A stretch of 64,000 bases of DNA, taken from contig NZ_CAKKNS010000003.1 of assembly GCF_918814575.1 (NCBI RefSeq), positions 1-64,000 of the forward strand, in the 5' to 3' direction. The stretch comes from Periweissella fabaria (GTDB lineage Bacteria > Bacillota > Bacilli > Lactobacillales > Lactobacillaceae). Position 1 is the first letter of the stretch. Each line of letters starts with the position of its first letter. The notes beneath the pieces are model-generated. The model saw nothing but the letters and a program-made list of their open reading frames with translations. It did no database searches and was not told the DNA's origin. A program made the position numbers and the translations under genes. This document shows positions 49,207 to 58,401 of this stretch, piece by piece.

Positions 49207-50691
49207 TTAAACTTCCTCTTCTAACTTAATTTCTAATGCGTTAACGTAATTACGGACATCATGAATCATATTCATCTTGTGATCATAGGCACGTTGTGAC
49301 AAGTCAACAGGATAGTCTTGAGGATTCAAATCACGCCGGTATTCTTCCCATAAACTTTCTAAACTTTGAGCTGAATAAGCTTTAATTTCTTCAAGCGTTG
49401 GTTGATCGTACACTAATTTACCATCCTTAAAAATATCAACTAAGATTGGACGGGCATTAAAATCAACGACTTCTTTTGAAATATACGTGTAGTTAGGATG
49501 GAACATATGAAGTGATTTTTCATGTTGGGGATCTTCATCCCATAATGCAATGTAATCACCTTCAGATTTACCATCGGTATTACGTCGAATACGCCAAACT
49601 TGTTTTTTACCTGGTGTTGATACTTTTTCAGCATTATTTGATAACTTAATTGTATCAACCATTTGACCGTGTTGATCTTCAATTGAAACCATTTTATACA
49701 CCGCTCCAAGTGCTGGTTGATCATAGGCAGTAATTAGCTTTGTTCCAACACCCCAAACATCAATTTTGGCATGTTGCATCTTCAAGTTCATAATTGTTTT
49801 TTCATCTAAATCATTAGAGGCAAAAATCTTGGCATTTGGAAAACCAGCTTTATCTAACTGCTTACGGACTTGTTTTGAAATATAAGCCATATCACCAGAA
49901 TCAATGCGGACTCCAACAAAATTAATCTTATCACCCATCTCTTTAGCAACTTTAATCGCCGTTAAAACACCTGACTTAAGTGTGTCATAGGTATCTAGTA
50001 AAAATACAACATCTTTATGGGTTTGTGCATAAGCTTTAAACGCTTCATAATCATTTCGGTAAGTTTGCACTAATGAGTGAGCATGTGTACCAGCAATAGG
50101 AATACCAAATAATTTACCCGCGCGAACATTACTTGTGGCATCAAATCCACCAATATATGCCGCCCGTGTTCCCCAAATAGCAGCGCTCATTTCTTGAGCC
50201 CGGCGTGTCCCAAATTCCATCAAACCGTCATCTTGTACAATTGAACGAATTCGGGCGGCCTTAGTCGCAATTAAAGTTTGGTAATTAATAATATTCAATA
50301 ACGCCGTTTCAACTAATTGGGCATCAGCTAAACAGGCTTCCACTTGAATGATTGGTTCATTTCCAAACATAACTTCACCTTCACGGGCGGCCCGGACCGT
50401 CCCTGTAAAGCGCCAATCTTTCAGATATGCCAAAAATTCAGGGCTATAAGTTCCCAATGAAGCCAAATATTCTAGATCGCTAGCACTGAAATGTAATTTT
50501 TCAAGGAAATTGATAATTCGTTCAAGCCCCGCAAAAATTGCGTATCCATTCTCAAATGGTAGCTTACGGAAAAAAACTTCAAAAACGGCTTGGCGATTTT
50601 GAATTCCTTGTGACCAATAAGTCTGAACCATATTAATTTGATACGCATCGGTATGCAACATTAAACTATCATCAGGATATTTAAATTCCAT
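49207..50691 (-). CDS. pncB: nicotinate phosphoribosyltransferase
   Basis: PncB converts nicotinate and PRPP to nicotinate mononucleotide, the entry step of the Preiss-Handler salvage pathway finished by NadE. The 494-residue protein has the family opening [19 protein letters not shown], the [20 protein letters not shown] block, GTRRAQ (in [15 protein letters not shown]), the His region [11 protein letters not shown] and GVRIDSGDM. Salvage without de novo genes nearby fits the nicotinate requirement of most lactic acid bacteria. An extended -10 promoter lies just upstream. Confidence 0.96.
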   Translation of the reverse strand: MEFKYPDDSLMLHTDAYQINMVQTYWSQGIQNRQAVFEVFFRKLPFENGYAIFAGLERIINFLEKLHFSASDLEYLASLGTYSPEFLAYLKDWRFTGTVRAAREGEVMFGNEPIIQVEACLADAQLVETALLNIINYQTLIATKAARIRSIVQDDGLMEFGTRRAQEMSAAIWGTRAAYIGGFDATSNVRAGKLFGIPIAGTHAHSLVQTYRNDYEAFKAYAQTHKDVVFLLDTYDTLKSGVLTAIKVAKEMGDKINFVGVRIDSGDMAYISKQVRKQLDKAGFPNAKIFASNDLDEKTIMNLKMQHAKIDVWGVGTKLITAYDQPALGAVYKMVSIEDQHGQMVDTIKLSNNAEKVSTPGKKQVWRIRRNTDGKSEGDYIALWDEDPQHEKSLHMFHPNYTYISKEVVDFNARPILVDIFKDGKLVYDQPTLEEIKAYSAQSLESLWEEYRRDLNPQDYPVDLSQRAYDHKMNMIHDVRNYVNALEIKLEEEV

Positions 50692-50727
50692 TGTATTGTC
50701 CTCTTCGTCTGCAATGATTTAACTATA

Positions 50728-50736
50728 ATTATAGCA
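50728..50736 (-). promoter_or_regulatory. extended -10 promoter of pncB-nadE
   Basis: Minus-strand TGC-TATAAT (50728-50736), a perfect extended -10 about 37 bases before the pncB ATG. No clear -35 was found. Confidence 0.6.
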
Positions 50737-50857
50737 CTTGCCCCCTATATTTAACGGAAATAATCCCTATTTGTGATTAATCTTTTAATTTCAATAAAAT
50801 TGCATTACAATAGATATTTATCATTTATTCATATACTTAAAGGAAATTTCTATTCAC

Positions 50858-51538
50858 ATGCAAAACCCTATTCACCCGACCCAATCATTACGTATTGCTT
50901 TTACACTTTCCTTACTTGGTGGTTATTTAGATGCATTTTGTTATCTAAATTTTGATGGCCATTTTGCCAGTCTCCAATCAGGTAATATTATTTTATTGAC
51001 ACTAAATTTGTTTAATCATCATCTAGCTACTGCCACATCATATTTAGTTCCATTATTTGCCTTTATCTTTGGGGCTGGCTGTAATTATATTTGTCGCCAT
51101 ATCTTTCCCACCCAAAGTAGCTACGTCTGGCAAGAGGTCAGCCTGATAGTTGAATTAGTTGGGTTCTTCATCTGTGGTCTCTTTGCAACTAAATTAAATC
51201 CAGAAGTTCTAGTTGCTGTTATGGCTTTCTTTGCTGCTATTCAAGCAGATACACTTAACTCCGTCCATGGAATGACTTATGCCTCAATTATGAGTACAAA
51301 CAACCTTAAAACATTAGGTTCTAGTATTGGTGAATTCCTACTAACTCGTAAGCCGTCTGCTTTACGTAACGCCACCAACTTCGCGATGATTATTTTGGCA
51401 TTTTTCTTTGGTGTTGTCTTAGCAAACATTGGTATCCACCATTTTGGTATTCATGCCCTTTTTGGCTTATGTATCTTTTTAGTCATCGCATTAGTTATCT
51501 TACGTCACCATCTTTTCAATCATACTAAGGTCGTATAA
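50858..51538 (+). CDS. DUF1275 (YoaK-like) membrane protein
   Basis: The 226-residue protein has about six membrane helices and the DUF1275 pattern: LLGGYLDAFCYLNFDGHFASLQSGNIILL at the N-terminus and AIQADTLNSVHGMTYASIMSTNNLKTLG in the middle. The function of this family is unknown; transport has been suggested. The Shine-Dalgarno (AGGA, about 13 bases away) is distant. It is a single gene divergent from pncB, with a terminator behind. Confidence 0.88.
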   Translation: MQNPIHPTQSLRIAFTLSLLGGYLDAFCYLNFDGHFASLQSGNIILLTLNLFNHHLATATSYLVPLFAFIFGAGCNYICRHIFPTQSSYVWQEVSLIVELVGFFICGLFATKLNPEVLVAVMAFFAAIQADTLNSVHGMTYASIMSTNNLKTLGSSIGEFLLTRKPSALRNATNFAMIILAFFFGVVLANIGIHHFGIHALFGLCIFLVIALVILRHHLFNHTKVV

Positions 51539-51593
51539 AGGCATAACGGGCTACCAAGACAGGGGCCATAGCCTGATATATTCAAAATACAAC

Positions 51594-51630
51594 AATAGCC
51601 TCCATGAATAATTTATCATGGAGGCTATTT
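51594..51630. terminator. terminator between DUF1275 and ECF S-component genes
   Basis: AATAGCCTCCATGA and TCATGGAGGCTATT form 14 perfect pairs around an eight-base loop, between two convergent genes. The T-tract is short on both sides, so the evidence is mainly the stem. Confidence 0.7.
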
Positions 51631-51669
51631 AGTGTAGTTTTTTGGTATTGCCTGACTGCTGTCACGCTT

Positions 51670-52281
51670 TTATTTATATAAACGTTGTTTTATTTGGAGT
51701 AAAGGCAATGCAATAATTGGCACAATAATGATACCTGCAATGATTTCAAAAATCCCATTGAACCCCACAATAATTGAGAGGAACCACCCTAAGAAATGTT
51801 GACTTTGTCCAAGGTTAATAAACTGATGCCAATCAATATGGAAAAAAGTAAATCCTATCCAAGTAATCAAAGTAACTACACCTGTATTAACTATTGCCGC
51901 GACTGCACCGGCTAAGCTAAGCCGCCAAACTTTAACATTCGCGGCTGTCGTACTTGGTCGAACTACTAAATTAACTGCTACCGCAATTAAAACACTCGCT
52001 CCAATTGCTGTAAAAGGATTCATAAAAATTAATGAGCCTACTGAAAATGGTGTCGTAAATGCTTGCCAAAGTCGGATTAAACCCCAAAACAACCCTAAAA
52101 TCAAGCCAGAACGTAAGCCTAAGAAAATTGTTCCAATAGCAACGGTAAATTGAATAATAGTTACCGAAGCCCCAACAACAACCGCACCTAAAGGAATGTA
52201 TCCTAAAAATGGTACTAATACTTGTACTAAAATAATTGCCATAAAAATTGCTGTTAACACTAACTGTCGAATATTTCGCAT
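51670..52281 (-). CDS. ECF transporter S component (substrate unknown, PanT-like)
   Basis: The 203-residue protein has about six helices and the opening of ECF substrate-binding subunits: MRNIRQLVLTAIFMAIILVQVLVPFLGYIPLG..., followed by VAIGTIFLGLRSGLILGLFWGL and a SLIFMNPFTAIGASVLIA stretch. The pattern is closest to pantothenate-type (PanT) S components as I remember them, but substrate assignment by eye is uncertain. It would use the shared EcfA1-EcfA2-EcfT engine encoded at 59-61.7 kb. The ATG at 52281 has GGGGG 11 bases upstream; the ATG at 52299 has none. Confidence 0.8.
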   Translation of the reverse strand: MRNIRQLVLTAIFMAIILVQVLVPFLGYIPLGAVVVGASVTIIQFTVAIGTIFLGLRSGLILGLFWGLIRLWQAFTTPFSVGSLIFMNPFTAIGASVLIAVAVNLVVRPSTTAANVKVWRLSLAGAVAAIVNTGVVTLITWIGFTFFHIDWHQFINLGQSQHFLGWFLSIIVGFNGIFEIIAGIIIVPIIALPLLQIKQRLYK

Positions 52282-52411
52282 CGTATAATAAACCCCCATT
52301 TAATTTTATTTGAAATGTGGCATTAACTTGCCCTTTTAACACAAATAATCGCTATAATAAACATAGGTACAAATTATTATAACTTATCTAACTATGGAAA
52401 GGAAATTGCTT

Positions 52412-53362
52412 ATGTCTCAACTTCTTGCCACTTTCTGCGAATTACCAGATGACGTCTTAGAAGAACTTCAAGCTAATGATACAACCGTTATTGCTCTCAA
52501 AGACCTTAAACCTGAGGACTATGCTAACGTAACGATTCTCCTAGGTTGGGATGCTAAAATCGGTAATGCCATTTTAGACGATCCAACATCTAAGTTAAAA
52601 TGGATTCAAACCCACAGTGCGGGTATTGATTACTTACCTCATGATAAAATTGCGGCTAAAAACATTACTGTTACTAATGCTAGTGGTGTCCATGCCGAAC
52701 AAATTTCACAATCAGTAATCGGAGACATTTTATACTTCACTCGTGGATTAAACACCCACGTTACTAATACCGCCAAAAAAATTTGGGATGATAAGCATGC
52801 CAATATCTATGTTCTTAGTGAACTCAAAGTGCTCATTTTAGGTACCGGTAACATTGGGATTGAACTTGCCAAAAACTTGCAAGCACTACATGTTAAAGTG
52901 ACTGGTATTAACCACAGTGGTCGTGCGGTTGAAGGCTTTGATAAAACTTATCCAATTGCCGATTACGCAACGGCGGTTAAAGATGCTGATATTGTCGTCA
53001 ATATTTTACCTGGAACCGAAGAAACTCGGAATTTCTTTAATGATGACTTCTTTAGTCATGTTGATAACCTCTTCATGTTCATTAACGTCGGCCGTGGTTT
53101 TTCTGTCGATAATGATGCCCTCGTTAAAGCTGTTAACGCTAAAAAAGTACGTTATGTTGCCTTAGACGTTACAAATCCAGAGCCATTACCAGCAGACAGT
53201 ATTTTATGGGATATTCCTGAAGTATTAATTACAAGCCATACAACTGGTTTTTCATATGACTACAACTTACGCTTAGTACGTATTTTCCAACAAAACTTAC
53301 CTAGTTACTTTACAAATGGTTCATTCATTCGTAATGTGGTTGACTTAAACAAAGGCTACTAA
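52412..53362 (+). CDS. D-2-hydroxyacid dehydrogenase family NAD(P)-dependent oxidoreductase
   Basis: The 316-residue enzyme has the NAD-binding motif LGTGNIGIELAKNL in the middle of the chain and the catalytic-region motifs INVGRG (Arg), NPEPLP (Glu) and ITSHTTG (His) in the order of the D-isomer-specific dehydrogenases. The 2-keto acid it reduces cannot be told from sequence; glyoxylate/hydroxypyruvate or branched-chain keto acid reduction is possible. The ATG at 52412 fits AGGA eight bases upstream better than the earlier ATG at 52394. It is a lone gene. Confidence 0.88.
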   Translation: MSQLLATFCELPDDVLEELQANDTTVIALKDLKPEDYANVTILLGWDAKIGNAILDDPTSKLKWIQTHSAGIDYLPHDKIAAKNITVTNASGVHAEQISQSVIGDILYFTRGLNTHVTNTAKKIWDDKHANIYVLSELKVLILGTGNIGIELAKNLQALHVKVTGINHSGRAVEGFDKTYPIADYATAVKDADIVVNILPGTEETRNFFNDDFFSHVDNLFMFINVGRGFSVDNDALVKAVNAKKVRYVALDVTNPEPLPADSILWDIPEVLITSHTTGFSYDYNLRLVRIFQQNLPSYFTNGSFIRNVVDLNKGY

Positions 53363-53401
53363 AAAAAGAGTTTACATGAACTATCATGTAAACTCTTTTT
53401 T
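53361..53401. terminator. strong bidirectional terminator
   Basis: AAAAAGAGTTTACATGA pairs perfectly with TCATGTAAACTCTTTTT, with A and T tracts. It lies between the convergent dehydrogenase and amino acid permease genes and overlaps the dehydrogenase stop. Confidence 0.93.
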
Positions 53402-53402
53402 A

Positions 53403-54839
53403 TTATAATTGATGACGAACTTTTGAATTACGAGAACCGTATAATGCATACCATGCTAAACCAATTACTTGCCAGATGATAAAGACTTTCCATGTAATCA
53501 TTTCAAGTTGAAGCATCAAGAAGACACAAAGGGCAAATGACAAAATTGGTACAACTGGATAGAGCGGTACTTTAAAGCCCTTACGGTTATCTTTAAATTG
53601 TGGATCACGACGTAAGAACACAACTCCAAGTGATACCAATGCAAAGGCAAACAAAGTTCCAATGTTAACTAATTCAGCGATTGTTTGCAAAGGTACAACA
53701 CCACCAATAACAGCAGCTAATACTCCAAAGATAATCGTACTTGAAACAGGGATCTTTGAACGTTCAGAAACTTTACTAAATGTTTTAGGTAATAAACCGT
53801 CCCGTGAAATCGCAAACAACAAGCGGTTACCACCAAATGACATTACCATTAACACCGTTGTCATTCCAACCACGGCCCCTAGTGAAACGATTCCAGCAAC
53901 CCAGTTTTGGTGAATCAATGTAAGCGCATAGGCAACTGGGTCACCTTGGTGGGCAGGATTAGCTAAGTCTTTGTAGTTAACAATCCCAACTAACACTGCT
54001 GATAAGGCCATGTAAAGCACTGAGGCCACACCCAATGAACCGATAATTCCGATTGGCATATCACGCTTAGGATTTTTAACTTCTTCTGATGCCGTTGAAA
54101 CAGCATCAAATCCGATATAAGCATAGAATGCTGTCGCTGCTCCGGCAACAATTCCACCAAAACCATAGTGATGAACACCAGCGGCATCCGTAAACCCTTT
54201 TGGAATAAATGGAACAAAGTTACCTGATTTAATAAAGAAGACTCCCACACCGATAAATAATAAAATAACAGCAATCTTGACAATAACCATAATTTCATTG
54301 ACTCGCGTAGATTCACGCACACCACTGATTAATAAACCTGTGACAAGTAAAACAATAATAATTGCAATAATATCAATACCTTTACCATTAGCATGTTGGA
54401 GGTACGTTGGTAGGTTGATACCGAACCCACCTAATAAATTTTGAAAATACGCCGACCATGATCCCGCAACGGATGACACGGCAAACAAATATTCTGAAAT
54501 TAATGACCAGCCTAGAATCCACGCAATAATTTCGCCAAAGACTGAATATGCATATGTATATGCACTTCCGGCCAAAGGAATCGTTGAAGCAAATTCGGCA
54601 TAACATAATGCTGCTAACGCACAAACAACAGCTGCCAGTAGAAATGATAAAACAACGGCTGGACCGGCATATTTACCTGCAATAATTCCAGGTGTGATAA
54701 AAATACCAGCACCAACAATTGCTCCTACTCCCATTGTCGTCAATCCAAATGCACTTAATGTCCGCTCAAGAACGGGCTTTTTTGCAAGATCGGACGCAAC
54801 ATCTTTTTTCATAAAGATACTTGTATGATTTGCTGCCAT
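53403..54839 (-). CDS. APC-family amino acid permease
   Basis: The 478-residue protein has about twelve membrane helices and the APC signature near the N-terminus (LTTMGVGAIVGAGIFITPGIIAGKYAGPAVVLSFLLA). It has the layout of cationic or branched-chain amino acid permeases (YfnA/CAT-like), and FYAYIGFDAVSTASEEVKNPKRDMPIGI is typical of that group. The substrate is not predictable by eye. It is a single gene with its own promoter in the long gap upstream. Confidence 0.9.
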   Translation of the reverse strand: MAANHTSIFMKKDVASDLAKKPVLERTLSAFGLTTMGVGAIVGAGIFITPGIIAGKYAGPAVVLSFLLAAVVCALAALCYAEFASTIPLAGSAYTYAYSVFGEIIAWILGWSLISEYLFAVSSVAGSWSAYFQNLLGGFGINLPTYLQHANGKGIDIIAIIIVLLVTGLLISGVRESTRVNEIMVIVKIAVILLFIGVGVFFIKSGNFVPFIPKGFTDAAGVHHYGFGGIVAGAATAFYAYIGFDAVSTASEEVKNPKRDMPIGIIGSLGVASVLYMALSAVLVGIVNYKDLANPAHQGDPVAYALTLIHQNWVAGIVSLGAVVGMTTVLMVMSFGGNRLLFAISRDGLLPKTFSKVSERSKIPVSSTIIFGVLAAVIGGVVPLQTIAELVNIGTLFAFALVSLGVVFLRRDPQFKDNRKGFKVPLYPVVPILSFALCVFLMLQLEMITWKVFIIWQVIGLAWYALYGSRNSKVRHQL

Positions 54840-55155
54840 AATACTTACCTTCTTTCTATATGATTATTAGATAATACACATTTTTTCATAAAAACAAAAG
54901 CCTTTTTTATCAAAAAATGTCAATTTATTAATCATAGCAAATAATAAAGCATAATTCTATACAACTTGTACTTATAAAACTTATCCTAGGAGTAATTACT
55001 TTTTAATATTCCGTCGTTCAACCTAATGCACTATAGACAAAAAACGTTTGCTAAAATTAGCAAACGTTTTTTACTCTAATCGTCTATGAAAATTTACAAT
55101 TTTTTATTTTTACTTTTTTTAAAACAATTTGCGCATTCTCATTTTAAATTCATTA
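54840..55155. other. intergenic region between the permease and dihydrouridine synthase genes
   Basis: This 316-base gap holds no convincing coding sequence. On the minus strand the permease side is very A/T-rich with TTGACA (about 54930) and, further on, GTG-TATTAT (about 54870), but these do not form one standard promoter pair. The only firm element is the terminator at 55039-55072. Confidence 0.6.
55039..55072. terminator. bidirectional terminator downstream of the dihydrouridine synthase gene
   Basis: AAAAAACGTTTGCTAA pairs with TTAGCAAACGTTTTTT in a near-perfect hairpin with T-tracts on both strands. It lies about 85 bases after the dus stop. Confidence 0.9.
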
Positions 55156-56205
55156 TTAATCGTTTAATGTCTGAAAACGAGGATCCATAACATCTAATCC
55201 ATATTGACTTTCCAAATCATTAATAATTGTGCGAACTTCATCAGTTGAACTAGCTTCCATTAATTTTTCACGTAATTCATGTGCGTTCCGTAAGCCTCGT
55301 ACATAAATTTTAAAGAACCGACGTAAGGCCACAAATTTACGTGAGCCAAAGCGATTATAGAAATCATCGAATAAATCTAATTGGAAACGTAATAAATCAA
55401 ACGTTTCTTTCAAAGTATGTGCCTTTGGTTCAAGTTCAAAACAAAATGGATTTGTAAAAATCCCACGACCAATCATGAACCCATCAACGCCGGGGTGTTG
55501 CTTACCTAATTCCATTGCATGTGTTGCATTCTCAATATCACCATTAATTTGTAATAATGTGTTAGGTGCAATTTCATCACGCATCTTAACAATTTCATCA
55601 ATTAATTCATAGTGAGCTGGTACACGTGACATTTCTTGACGTGTTCGTAAGTGGACTGTCAACAATGGTAAATTTTGTTTTAATAAAAATGGTAACCATG
55701 TGTACATTTCTTCAATCTTAGCAAACCCAATCCGCGTTTTAACACTAACTGGTACGCCCGCTTTACGAGCCGCTGCGATGATTGCTTCAGCCGCTTCAGG
55801 GTGACGAATCAAATCACTCCCACCACCATTTTTAACTACTGTTCCATCCGGACAACCCATGTTAAGATCAATTGCTTTATATCCCATGGCCACAACTTCG
55901 GGAACCGTTTTCTCAAAGTCTTCTGGCTTATCACCCCATAGTTGGGCTACTGGAAATTCTTCAGCTGGATCAACGTATAGGCGCCCTTGAACCGAAAATT
56001 TAGCCTGCGGATGGGTAATTGAGCGTGCATGCGTAAATTCCGTGAAAAATACGTCTGGTGCACATGCTTTAGCCACCACTTGTCGGAATACTGTATCAGT
56101 AACAGCTTCCATTGGGGCTAAAGTTAAGAAAGGTCGTTTATTGCCTTGCGCATCTTTTGCGTTTGCAGCAACATCGTTCCAAAAATTTGTCGTCTTCTCT
56201 GTCAT
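55156..56205 (-). CDS. dus: tRNA-dihydrouridine synthase
   Basis: This FMN enzyme reduces specific uridines in tRNA to dihydrouridine. The 349-residue protein starts its TIM barrel with LTLAPMEAVTDTVFRQVV, has the active-site cysteine in INLNMGCPDGTVVKNGGGSDLI-type context (AIDLNMGCPDG), then VSVKTRIGF, LTVHLRTRQ and the FMN-binding VDGFMIGRGIFTNPFCF, and a helical tail for tRNA. Which Dus subtype it is (DusB versus a second Firmicutes clade) I cannot decide. It is a lone gene here, away from the hslO-lysS block where lactobacilli often carry a dus gene. Confidence 0.93.
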   Translation of the reverse strand: MTEKTTNFWNDVAANAKDAQGNKRPFLTLAPMEAVTDTVFRQVVAKACAPDVFFTEFTHARSITHPQAKFSVQGRLYVDPAEEFPVAQLWGDKPEDFEKTVPEVVAMGYKAIDLNMGCPDGTVVKNGGGSDLIRHPEAAEAIIAAARKAGVPVSVKTRIGFAKIEEMYTWLPFLLKQNLPLLTVHLRTRQEMSRVPAHYELIDEIVKMRDEIAPNTLLQINGDIENATHAMELGKQHPGVDGFMIGRGIFTNPFCFELEPKAHTLKETFDLLRFQLDLFDDFYNRFGSRKFVALRRFFKIYVRGLRNAHELREKLMEASSTDEVRTIINDLESQYGLDVMDPRFQTLND

Positions 56206-56347
56206 TTTAACTACTCCTTAAATCAACATCGCGACCCATTTCAATGCTTCCTGGCTGTTAAAGACACCAAATAGTAGCCGCCAAATTTTTAATAATACAC
56301 TAAATAATAAGTATGCGACTTTTTACATCAATTTTCAAGTCCTGGCC

Positions 56348-57253
56348 TTAACCAATGAACATTAAACCTAAAATCATCCCAATAATAAATAAGGCCATCA
56401 AAATAACTGTATTTTTAATAGTTAACAAAAATGATCCACGTTTTGTCCGGTCTTGCCAGAAAAACTTAAAGTGCTTAATAATAATTGGTATCGCAAGTAA
56501 CGTTATCAAAACCGTCCATGGTAAAATCCCCATAATAACGGCCACAATTAAACTAACATAACCCAAAATATATAAAATCAAGTACAAAATTAGCCCTTTA
56601 GTTTGGCCAAGATAAAACGCCAAAGTGTGGCGATCTTCTTTAATATCTTCTGGTAAGTCCCCAATATTATTAGCTAACATAATGTTGGCAATACTAAAGA
56701 CGCCTAACCCAGATACTAAGAAAACTTGACCAGCTAACGACCAATTAACTGGACTTGGATTATTTAATAACACAACTAACAACACAATGATATACCCCAT
56801 CGTTACTCCTGAGGCTAACTCACCAAATGGGGTCCGTGAAATTGGCTTCGGTCCAGCGGAATAGAAAAAAGCTACCGCATAACTAATTAAGCTTAATAAT
56901 GGCCACAACCAGCCACCTACTCGGGCCCATGTTGCAAAACCTAGAACGGTTGCCACAATTAATAGAATTGACAATACGACCATAACTTGCTTTTTAGCTA
57001 CGCCTTCCCGACCAATAACATCGTTAATACCCGCCTTAAAGGTCTCATGCTTGGCATTGGTGAAATCTTGGAAATTATCCCAAACATTGGCTGCTAAGTG
57101 AAACGATACTGCTGCAATAAAAAACATCCCTACAGATATCCAATCAATTTTTAAACCAGCATAGGCGGAATATAATAATCCCACTAAAAAAGGTAGTACA
57201 CTGGCGATACCGGATTTAATTTCAACTAAATCAAGCAGAACTTTCTTTTGCAT
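56348..57253 (-). CDS. menA: MenA-type prenyltransferase (1,4-dihydroxy-2-naphthoate polyprenyltransferase)
   Basis: The 301-residue UbiA-family membrane protein has about eight or nine helices and the aspartate-rich prenyl-diphosphate sites: NVWDNFQDFTNAKHETFKAG (about 56-75) and NNIGDLPEDIKEDRHTLAFYLG in the second half. MenA attaches the prenyl tail to dihydroxynaphthoate in menaquinone synthesis. A polyprenyl diphosphate synthase gene lies 4.7 kb away. GGAG sits six bases before the ATG at 57253 and overlaps an earlier in-frame ATG at 57265. Confidence 0.88.
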   Translation of the reverse strand: MQKKVLLDLVEIKSGIASVLPFLVGLLYSAYAGLKIDWISVGMFFIAAVSFHLAANVWDNFQDFTNAKHETFKAGINDVIGREGVAKKQVMVVLSILLIVATVLGFATWARVGGWLWPLLSLISYAVAFFYSAGPKPISRTPFGELASGVTMGYIIVLLVVLLNNPSPVNWSLAGQVFLVSGLGVFSIANIMLANNIGDLPEDIKEDRHTLAFYLGQTKGLILYLILYILGYVSLIVAVIMGILPWTVLITLLAIPIIIKHFKFFWQDRTKRGSFLLTIKNTVILMALFIIGMILGLMFIG

Positions 57254-57285
57254 TTTTTTCTCCATCTACGATAATTTTTACTAAT

Positions 57286-57320
57286 AAAAAGGTCGACCCA
57301 TTACTGGATCGACCTTTTTT
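57286..57320. terminator. terminator after rpsI
   Basis: AAAAAGGTCGA and TCGACCTTTTT form a perfect stem, with T-tracts on both strands. It lies about 77 bases after rpsI and about 33 bases before menA. Confidence 0.88.
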
Positions 57321-57396
57321 ATCTTAATGTATTGTGGCTGCTTGGCAGCGATTACACCAAGAAATTCCAAAATGAAAATATTTAGTAAACCAAATA

Positions 57397-57789
57397 TTAA
57401 CGTTTTGAGAATTGTGAAGCCTTACGGGCTTTCTTAAGACCTGGTTTCTTACGTTCCTTGATACGTGCATCACGAGTCAAGAGACCGGCACGTTTCAATG
57501 GACCACGGAAATCTGGATCAACTGTAAGTAATGCGCGAGCAATACCGTGACGAGTTGCACCAGCTTGACCTGAGAAACCACCACCGTTTACGTTTACAAG
57601 AACATCGTAGTTACCTGAAGTTTCAGTTACTGCAAAAGGTTGCATAACAACTTCACGTAAGTTAGCGAATGGAACGTATTCAGTAATGTCTTTACCATTC
57701 ATAGTTACTTTACCGTTACCTGGTACCAAACGTACACGAGCAACTGAATTTTTACGACGACCTGTGCCGCTGTATTGAACTGTAGCCAT
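57397..57789 (-). CDS. rpsI: 30S ribosomal protein S9
   Basis: The 130-residue protein has the full S9 sequence, from [22 protein letters not shown] to the basic tail [17 protein letters not shown] that contacts P-site tRNA. The ATG at 57789 fits GGAGGAG seven bases upstream; an ATG six bases earlier lies inside that site's spacing. It follows rplM in the standard L13-S9 pair. Confidence 0.98.
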   Translation of the reverse strand: MATVQYSGTGRRKNSVARVRLVPGNGKVTMNGKDITEYVPFANLREVVMQPFAVTETSGNYDVLVNVNGGGFSGQAGATRHGIARALLTVDPDFRGPLKRAGLLTRDARIKERKKPGLKKARKASQFSKR

Positions 57790-57803
57790 TTCCATTCTCC
57801 TCC

Positions 57804-58247
57804 TTAGATTAAGTTAGTGATATCTAAAACTTCTGGTTGTTGTGCTGAGTGGTTGTGGTTCGCATCAGCATAAACGTGAAGTTTCAAACCTTGCTTACGG
57901 CCCAATGAACCCTTTGGAAGCATACCCTTAACTGATAATTCAATTAAGCGTTCTGGGTTGTTTGAGCGCAAGTCACCAGCTTGACGTGACTTCAAACCAC
58001 CTGGGTGGTTTGAGTGGTGGTAGTAAATCTTATCAGTAGCTTTCTTACCAGTTAATTTAACTGCAGAAGCGTTGATAACGATTACGTTGTCACCTGTGTC
58101 AACGTTAGGTGTGAATGTTGGCTTGTTCTTACCACGTAAAATTGAAGCTACAACTGATGAAAGACGACCTAATGAGATGTCAGTAGCGTCAACAATGTAC
58201 CATTTGCGTTCAATTTCGCCTGGTTTTGCCATAAATGTAGTGCGCAT
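57804..58247 (-). CDS. rplM: 50S ribosomal protein L13
   Basis: The 147-residue protein has the typical Firmicutes L13 opening [31 protein letters not shown] and [10 protein letters not shown]-type end ([15 protein letters not shown]). GGAGG precedes the ATG. Unlike many lactobacilli, where rplM-rpsI is read on from truA, a strong promoter lies between truA and rplM here. Confidence 0.98.
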   Translation of the reverse strand: MRTTFMAKPGEIERKWYIVDATDISLGRLSSVVASILRGKNKPTFTPNVDTGDNVIVINASAVKLTGKKATDKIYYHHSNHPGGLKSRQAGDLRSNNPERLIELSVKGMLPKGSLGRKQGLKLHVYADANHNHSAQQPEVLDITNLI

Positions 58248-58367
58248 GGAAAATTCCTCCGTTTTTGTCTGTTTACAATCAATTTTTCAAATCTTACCGG
58301 GACTTTTAAAATGTGGATGGTAAACAATACCGTCCTTAATATTACTGGTAAGTATAGGTAAAGTCAA
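58248..58367 (-). promoter_or_regulatory. rplM promoter and candidate L13-type leader
   Basis: Minus-strand TTGACT (58362-58367), a 17-base spacer and TAATAT (58339-58344) give a near-consensus promoter starting near 58332. The roughly 85-base leader begins with a hairpin, GGAcGGTA/TACCaTCC around TTGTT, then AAGTCCCGGTAAG. Its place and shape fit the L13 autoregulatory leader family of Bacilli, but I cannot confirm the match without a covariance search. Confidence 0.6.
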
Positions 58368-58401
58368 TTAAAATGTGTGCAATTTTTGCAAAAACTTAAC
58401 T

